A DNA stretch of 64,000 nucleotides from Argentina anserina (Eukaryota; Streptophyta; Magnoliopsida; Rosales; Rosaceae), in the NCBI RefSeq assembly GCF_933775445.1, contig NC_065874.1, positions 34,518,093 through 34,582,092 on the forward strand, given 5' to 3'. The notes beneath the pieces are model-generated. The model was given only the letters and a program-made list of their open reading frames with translations. It ran no database searches and had not been told where the DNA came from. Position 1 is the stretch's first letter, and every line of letters begins with the position of its first letter. The position numbers and the translations under genes are program-made. Below, one piece after another: positions 57,490-64,000 of this stretch.

Positions 57490-59340
57490 ATTAACAGAGA
57501 GACAAATAATTAAACCATTATCGGTGTTGGCTACGACACGAATTTATCATTGTCGTTTTTACGTGTTTGATAAGCAAGTGCAACATAGAGAAAGTCATAG
57601 GCTAGCTATATTTTCCAATCATGTATACGTCACTAGTGACTTGGACGGAACATTTTATATATAGTTGTCCTCCCCTGACCCCTCATATTGCGTAAATTTT
57701 TATCAGAAAATCTAAAAATCATACAGTATATGGTCATTTGACCGTAGTTGTTGAAGTGATGGGATGACTTCAAGTTTCTTTAGAATAAACTTCCTTGGCC
57801 AAAACAAAAATGGATAAAATAAACCTTTATAGCTCGCCATCGTGTATCAACATGTTGCTATTTGCTAATGAATAATATTGATCCATCGGCATCATTCACA
57901 ATTATTAACCTCAACGTAATTGGATATGGAAGAAACTATAGACACCGAAACTTCTTCCCCGGTAAGAATTGATGAGAGTCGCAAAACTAAATTGTTTAGG
58001 TCACTTAGGTGAAACAAATTTAAGTAAATACATAGATTAGTCATAGATCTCTCCAAAAATTCTACACATTAAGTAAACAATTGAAGATTGAATGAAGAGT
58101 AATTATTCTGTATACCCGAAACATCACGTGACATTGTCATGTGGTGTACCTAACCAATCATATTACTCCACGGTGTGATAAACATGCACATGATGAAAAA
58201 TGATACAATTATTTAAATATGAGTAACCAATTAGAAACAAAGACAATAAAAAATTAACAAATAACATTAAAAGAATATGCTACCTAGACAACATGTCAGG
58301 TACATATAATAATTTTTGGACATGCATGAGGCGATCAAACTTGATATACTTCATGCTAAATAACACTGTATCTCAAAATTCCACCAAAAGGATAAACTTC
58401 CACTAGAATTGTGGCTGGCAACTCAACTTGATGCGGTGAAGATATATGCGAACGACTCCAATAGTCCAGGCATCCATGCAGGATCGATACATGAGACTTT
58501 CATGCGATCGAAGAAACTGTCTCAAATGTATAAGATCAAGACGATCAGGTCATGCATGTTCTCAAAGATTGGATAACTAGCAAATCTTGACGGTTTATTG
58601 GTACTCTATTAATTTGATTTTCCATTGCCAATGCAGCATCTGATTCCAGTGAACTGCCTCCATATATAGACTTTTTGGTTTTTGGGTGGGGAACCGGAAG
58701 TCTGGCCTAACTCTGCATGAACGGGCTGCAAGTTGGCTAGGGCCTAGCTAGGGGTTTAAAAGAAGGTGTCTTGTCAACCTTTCCTATGTTGAGATTCTTA
58801 ATCTCAAATTGCGAATATTTCCACTCGGAAAATTATAATATGATGGTAACCGTAGTTCGTACACATGGTGATCCGGGATTGATATTATTGACGTACATGT
58901 TTTGTAGTTACTTGTGATTAATATCTCAATTTACTTTAGATAGTTATGAATCTCTATGAGCGAGCTCGGAAGCTTGAACCCCTTCTAGTTAGGTTTTGTT
59001 TGGCGGCAACGACCCTCCGGCGCACATGTTCGTGCACAACGGCGACACTAGATTCAAATTTGGGGCTGGAGGCTTTTGGTCATCATTTGGAACACATGAG
59101 TTTAGAGTCCAATTGTAAGTCATAGGAGTAACGGTCGACAAACTATGACGTTCTGTTGGCGAAGAGCTAGCAAGACCGAGTTCAGATACGGTGGTGATTT
59201 TCTTTAGTGTAGTCATCGATCCAGACTATGTGGTTCGAAGTCTACATAAAATCTTTTTGTTATCAAATGGTGGAGCAGTTTGGCTTGATCATATTTGTTC
59301 GATCTTAAATGGTTCGACGATTTTGTTTTCCGCTTGATGG
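57490..59340. other. Gene-free stretch
   Basis: AT-rich. 58980-59220 is GC-richer and open on the minus strand for 75 codons (Thr/Ser/Pro-rich, no domain). Confidence 0.5.
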
Positions 59341-59497
59341 CAGTGACGGATCCAAGGTTTAAAACTTAGGTGAGTGGAAAAAAATTTAGGTAACTGAGTC
59401 GGCTCTTTCTAGTTATCGGGCTATTTTTTTTTCCAATATAGGCTTTTGAAACCTACTGAATTGGAACTGGGCTTGCTCCTATGTAAGTCCGCTACTG
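59341..59497. mobile_element. hAT-type MITE, 157 bp
   Basis: Starts CAGTGACGGATCC and ends GTCCGCTACTG (inverted repeat CAGTAGCGGAC), flanked by a perfect 8-bp duplication CTTGATGG (59333-59340 and 59498-59505). It belongs to the same broad type as the element at 50897. It lies about 440 bp upstream of the HUB2-like exon. Confidence 0.9.
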
Positions 59498-59935
59498 CTT
59501 GATGGTGGTGGTACGGTGGGCAACATAAAAAGGAGGGCTTCCATTGGACTCGGGCTATGAGCCTCGTCTTGGGCCAAGTGGCTTTGGTCTGATGCTGGGG
59601 TTGTTGGGCTGAAGGCTAGGCATCGGTGGTGGTTGGGTGCTAGTAATGTTTGGTAACAAAATCGGAGCTGAGAAAATTAGCTGAATTATGTTTGGGTTGT
59701 GGCGTCCCAGGTATACTAAAAGCATCAAAAATAACAAGGCCCGACCCAAGTATCACCTCATGGGTAGAGTTTTAACTCAGAACTCATTAACTTGTTGTTT
59801 TCCGGTGGTTTTCTGGTGTGTTCTGAAAAGCTCAAGCTCGTGTTTCACCAAGTGTGTATGAGTCTGTGGAGAAACTGAGAAGCTCTGATGGTGCCCTGTT
59901 TCCTCTAAAACCAGAGAAGCCACTTTGTTTCTTAA

Positions 59936-60040
59936 ATGGAAAACAATTCAGACTCGGATGAGCCAGACAAGAAGAGACCTCATTTGAACTCCGCCATGGC
60001 CCGTAGCTCCAACTCTTCTCCACCCAATGACCACCACGGC
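59936..60040 (+). CDS. HUB2: Probable first exon of HUB2 (BRE1-like E3 ubiquitin ligase)
   Basis: A 35-codon exon starts at the ATG 59936 with MENNSDSDEPDKKRPHL, continues with MARSSNSSPPNDHH and meets a donor GTAATC at 60041. Plant HUB2 proteins start with the same pattern (MEN-x-SDEP-x-KKPHL, then MARNSS-S). HUB1/HUB2 monoubiquitinate histone H2B in the nucleus. The rest of the gene (coiled coils and C-terminal RING finger) is not in the window. Downstream there is about 650 bp of intron-like DNA and then a copia element in antisense that leaves the window. Either HUB2 continues beyond the window with a retroelement in intron 1, or this is a detached fragment. The match rests on a short N-terminus. 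Confidence 0.6.
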
Positions 60041-60691
60041 GTAATCTCTCTCTCTCTCTATGTTTTGAATTTGCTTGGTTGTTCATGAAAACATGGATTG
60101 AAATATTGTTCTTGGGTTCGGTAAAGGTTGGTTCTTGCCTCTTTTGGAGTTATTGGGTGGTGGTTTTCTGGTTTGGACTGGGGGTATTGGGTTCTGCTAA
60201 GAAATGGGATTTCTGGGTTGGTGAAAAGGTTTGATTTTTCTGTAAATTAGTGTTGTGGAGTGGTGATTGGAGTCACTGGCTACAAGGTTGCTGTTTTAGA
60301 TGTGGTTTTTGTGATTGTTGGTATTGGGTTTTCCTGTGTTTAGTTTAGGAAGTATAGGGAATGGTAATAGGGTTTAACTAAAGCTTCATTCTTGTTTAAG
60401 TTGGTACGGTAGAATGATTATTGGAGTCATTGAGTGTTTGTATTTTCTGATTGAGCTTCTGTGATTGTTAAAACACAATATAGTTCTGTTTGGGTATGGA
60501 ATTGTAGGAAAAGGGACTAGAACTTGAATATTTGGGATGTAGGAAAGAGAAACCCTCTTTGTTATGTTTCATAGATCCAATTCGAGCAGAGGGGGTTGGT
60601 TTGTTTCTAAGTATATGAAAGCCATTTTGGGAGCTAGCATGAAATATGCATGCAGTTAGATAACATTATATTATTGGTACATTGAACAAAT
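60041..60691 (+). other. Probable HUB2 intron 1, part before the copia element
   Basis: T/G-rich sequence with a (CT)n run just after the donor, open to no gene. Typical of a long first intron with TTGGGTT/GGTTTT motifs. Confidence 0.45.
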
Positions 60692-61151
60692 TGTTGATAT
60701 AAGCGTCTTTAGATCTTAATAGTTATTTGCGATATAAGCAAAGAAGAGTAAACAGAAACACACCAAAGTTATAGTGGTTCAGCTGAAGCCTACCTCCACT
60801 GTGATCTCTCTTGAGAGATTTACTAGTACTGAAGAATTTAGGTACAAGTACTTATTGTAGACCTTAACCCCTCCCTGTCTAGCTCCTATCTCTCTATCAC
60901 CCTTAGCTCTCCCTTTAGGATTTCTGTCTCTGTGTCTAAAAACCTTCCTGCAGCCCTATTTATATCAATAGGGGCTGCTTGATACAATATGGACTAGAAT
61001 TACTAAACCTAACACAAATCCTAATAGAATATTGGAAGATATACTCTCCTAAAACATATAGAAAAGCTGTGCTAACTTATTTCCTTTCTAAACCTGGATT
61101 TGATTACTGAATCCTAACTCCAACATGCATCAACGAGCCAAAAACACAACA
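60692..61151 (-). repeat. 3' LTR of the copia element (460 bp)
   Basis: Bounded by TGTTG (60692) and CAACA (61151) on the plus strand. On the minus strand it has a TATA-like TGATATAAATAGGG near 60960. It follows directly after the polypurine tract. A further TGTTGG lies inside at 61120-61125, so a shorter LTR is a weaker alternative. Confidence 0.8.
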
Positions 61152-61162
61152 ATCTCCACCTT
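61152..61162 (-). other. Polypurine tract of the copia element
   Basis: AAGGTGGAGAT on the minus strand, immediately before the LTR, is the standard primer site for plus-strand synthesis in plant copia elements. Confidence 0.75.
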
Positions 61163-61308
61163 GGTGAGTTGATACCAAATGATTGTTGCAACCTTCAGGA
61201 TGTCTTGTATCTCTTGAAGTAACCCTGAACAAACCTCCAAGATCATTCACCTTGGCAATACTCCTCTTGCCTCATCACACCTCAAGTGAGGAGGTGCTCC
61301 ACCACAAC

Positions 61309-64000
61309 TCAGCATGTTGTGACACTAAGCAAGTTCAAGCAGTGCTTGAACTTCTCTACAGAAACTGGTTTTGTTAGACAATCTGCTGCATTGTCATTTG
61401 TGTGAACTTTCTCCACAATAATATATCCAGCTTCTATCCAATCTCTGATCCGGTGATAGCGAACATCAATGTGCTTTGTCCTTGCATGAAACACTTGATT
61501 CTTCGCCAAATGTATGGCACTTTGGCTGTCACACTTCACTACCACACCTTCCTGGTGAATACCAAACTGTCCTGCCAGTCCATTCAACCAAATAGCTTCC
61601 TTAGAAGCTTCTGTCAACGCCATATACTCTGCCTCAGTAGTAGATAGAGCAGTAACCTCTTGAAGATTTGCTTTCCAGCTCACAGGCCCTCCACCACAAG
61701 TGAAAACATAACATGTTGTAGACCTTCTTCTATCTAAGTCTCCTGCAAAATCAGAGTCAACAAAACCAGCCACACAAGCTTCTTCTTGTTTTCTTTCAAA
61801 CTTGATTCCAAACTGCCTAGTTCTCTTTAAGTACCTCAGAATCCACTTCACTGCTTCCCAATGACGCTTTCCCGGATTTGACATATACTTAGAGACAACA
61901 CTCAATGCTTGAGCTAAATCTGGTCTTGTGCATATCATTGCATACATGAGACACCATACTGCATTAGCATATGGAACATTCTTCATCGCATCAATCTCCT
62001 TTTGATTTGATGGCTTATGCTCTGCACTCAGCCGAAAGTGTGCAGCTAATGGGGTAGAAACAACCTTAGCTTCATCCATGTTGAATCGTTCAAGTACCTT
62101 CATAATGTACTTCTCTTGTGACAGCCATATTTCACTTGTGTTTCTATCCCTTCTTATTTCAATTCCAAGGATCTTCTGTGCAGCTCCTAGATCCTTCATG
62201 TCGAATTCAACCCCCAACTTTTCCTTAAGTTTCTGAATTTTCAACATATCTTTGCATGCAATCAGCATGTCATCTACATACAGTAGTAGTAGAATTACCT
62301 CCCCATCTTCGAATACATGGTAGTAAACGCAACAGTCATATTGACACCTTGTGTAGCCTATCTTCAGCATGTATGTGTCGAAACGCTTGTACCACTGCCT
62401 TGGCGATTGCTTGAGTCCATATAGAGACTTCTTTAGTCGACAAACCAGATTCTCTTTCCCTGTTTCGACAAAACCCTCCGGCTGCGACATGTAAATGTCT
62501 TCTTCGAGGTCCCCATGAAGAAACGCAGTTTTAACATCCATCTGTTCAATCTCCATATCATACTGAGCTGCTATAGACAACAACAACCGTATTGAAGTAT
62601 GTTTGACCACCGAAGAGAAAATCTCGTCATAGTCCACTCCCTCTTTCTGCGAATACCCTTTTGCCACCAGACGTGCTTTGTACTTTATGGCATCATCATC
62701 ATGTATTCATTCTTTCTTCCTAAACACCCACTTACAGCCAACAAGTTTTCTTTCTTTGGGTTTAGGAACCAACTCCCACACGGAATTCTTATGCAGAGAT
62801 TCCATCTCTTCTGCCATAGCACCAATCCAACCTTCCCTTTCTTCGCTTTCTATAGCTTCTTGATAAGTAGTTGGATCACCTTGACTAATGGTCAGAGCAT
62901 GACTCACATCTTCTTCGGTTTCAAATCCGTACCGTTGTACCTTCTTTAAATTCCTCTTTGGTTTGTCAAGTGCTATGACTCGCCTCACTGGCTCAGGTTC
63001 TTGTGGGATGGGAGGATTTTGACCCCTACGTGGGGACTGCTCCACCTGAGCCCTAACTGGTGACTGTTGTTGATGCTCTGGTTCTTCAATGGCTACTTGA
63101 TCATTCCCTACTTGCTCCACCTGAGCTTGAGAATCTTCAACTGATCGTTTAGCTAATGATATCTCAATTGCTTCTTCATCTTTTTCAGCAACAGTCATCT
63201 TTTCCTCCTTACTATTAGCTTCTATATTTAACGGCATAGTCTTCTCATCAAAAACAACGTCCCTGCTGAGCACTCTTTTCTCGTTGATTATATCCCACAA
63301 CTTATAACCTTTTACTCCTCTCTGAAAACCAATAAACACACATTCAAGTGACTTTGGTTCCAGCTTGGTTCTTTCATCCTTGGGAATATGCGCAAAGGCG
63401 CTGCATCCAAACACTCTTAAGTTGGAATAATCAACTGGTTTTCCAGACCATACCTCCTCTGCACACTTGAAGTTAATAGCCTTTGAAGGTGATCGATTAA
63501 TCAAGTAACAAGCATGATTAAGCGATTCTGCCCAAAACTCTTCAGGTAACCCTGCATGAAGCCTCATGCTTCTTTCTCTCTCCAAGAGAGTTCTGTTCAT
63601 CCTCTCTGCAACACCGTTTTGCTGGGGAGTTTTCTTAACAGTAAAGTGTCTTGTAATGCCTTCATCCTTGCAGAATTGTAAGAACTGATTACTTATATAT
63701 TCACCTCCATTGTCACTTCTCAACACTTTGATTTTCCTGCCCGTTTGGTTCTCGATTTCAGCCTTCCACTCCTTGAACTTTGGAAAGACCTCATCTTTTG
63801 ACTTCATAAAGTAAACCCAAACCTTCCTTGAAAAATCATCTATGAAAGAGACAAAGTATCTGGCCTTACCCAACGATTTTGTTGATGCAGGCCCCCAAAC
63901 ATCTGTGTGAATATAGTCTAATACTCCTTTGGATTTGTTCTCACTGCTGCTCACTTTGAATGATACCTTGGTCTGCTTACCGAGTGTGCAATACTTGCAG
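61309..64000 (-). pseudogene. Copia pol (integrase, reverse transcriptase, RNase H), one in-frame stop
   Basis: One minus-strand frame runs from the window edge to 61309. It opens with the end of the GAG-pre-integrase zinc site (CKYCTLGKQ). Then comes the integrase core with its acidic triad (HTDVWGPA, RSDNGGEY, QNGVAERMNRTL), near 63600-63950. Reverse transcriptase follows with the YVDD catalytic box (LLLLYVDDMLIA, near 62275), then RNase H (GFVDSDFAGDLDRRRST, STTEAEYMAL, CDSQSAIHLAKN). The only break is a TGA at 62707-62709 at the start of the reverse transcriptase domain; both sides remain in the same frame. So the element is young but cannot make a full polyprotein unless the stop is read through. 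Confidence 0.9.

Larger units (their letters stand above)
60692..64000 (-). mobile_element. Ty1/copia retrotransposon, 3' part, leaves the window
   Basis: Minus-strand element with pol order integrase, reverse transcriptase, RNase H (the copia order), a polypurine tract and a 3' LTR. The 5' LTR, gag and protease lie beyond 64000. The 5 bases outside the LTR, CAAAT (60687-60691), are the expected target duplication, which could be tested at the other end. Confidence 0.92.

Overview
This is nuclear DNA from a flowering plant, almost certainly a eudicot. The signs are AT-rich gene-poor sequence, GT-AG introns, plant-only gene families (dirigent, NRT1/PTR, a HUB2-like first exon) and dense layers of plant transposons. 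The style of genes and LTRs would fit Rosaceae, but that is an impression and not shown. There are no operons, CRISPR arrays or convincing RNA genes.

Layout. 1-2304: truncated Ty3/gypsy gag-protease remnant, minus strand, joined in frame to a broken DUF716/TMEM45-type gene (2305-2920). That gene and about 2.3 kb of its upstream DNA (2305-5210) form the left arm of an inverted duplication; the right arm (50251-53656) carries the intact gene (53041-53982). 5211-8567: decayed repeats, including ATATCG-rich blocks and a possible hAT-type transposase tail. 8568-10488: a 1.9-kb repeat with a DUF4283/zinc-knuckle pseudogene; its inverted twin is at 29927-31863. 10489 to about 16950: a CACTA (En/Spm) transposon with a TNPA-like gene that reads intact over six exons and a TNP2 transposase that has lost its catalytic half, abutting a truncated gypsy LTR (to 18930).

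20005-29653: a three-exon NRT1/PTR-family transporter gene whose two roughly 4-kb introns hold a solo copia LTR, a 1.2-kb Mutator-type foldback element, tandem repeats and a double-bond-reductase pseudogene fragment. 33670-34315: decayed intronless copy of an APRF1/S2L WD40 gene. 36523-46930: three tandem minus-strand dirigent genes; the promoter of the first shares about 310 bp, including its TATA box, with intron 1 of the transporter. 54911-57489: complete non-autonomous CACTA element. 59936-60040: probable first exon of a HUB2-like histone H2B ubiquitin ligase. 60692-64000: 3' part of a minus-strand Ty1/copia element running off the window.

How it works together. The host genes are unrelated and show no shared pathway: a transporter, wall/lignan-associated dirigent proteins, a membrane protein of unknown role and a chromatin-modifying ligase. 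Most of the window is transposon turnover. Seven insertions can be delimited to the base from target-site duplications (solo LTR, two hAT, two Mutator-type, one Tourist-like, one CACTA). Exon boundaries were worked out by eye from splice sites and reading phase.
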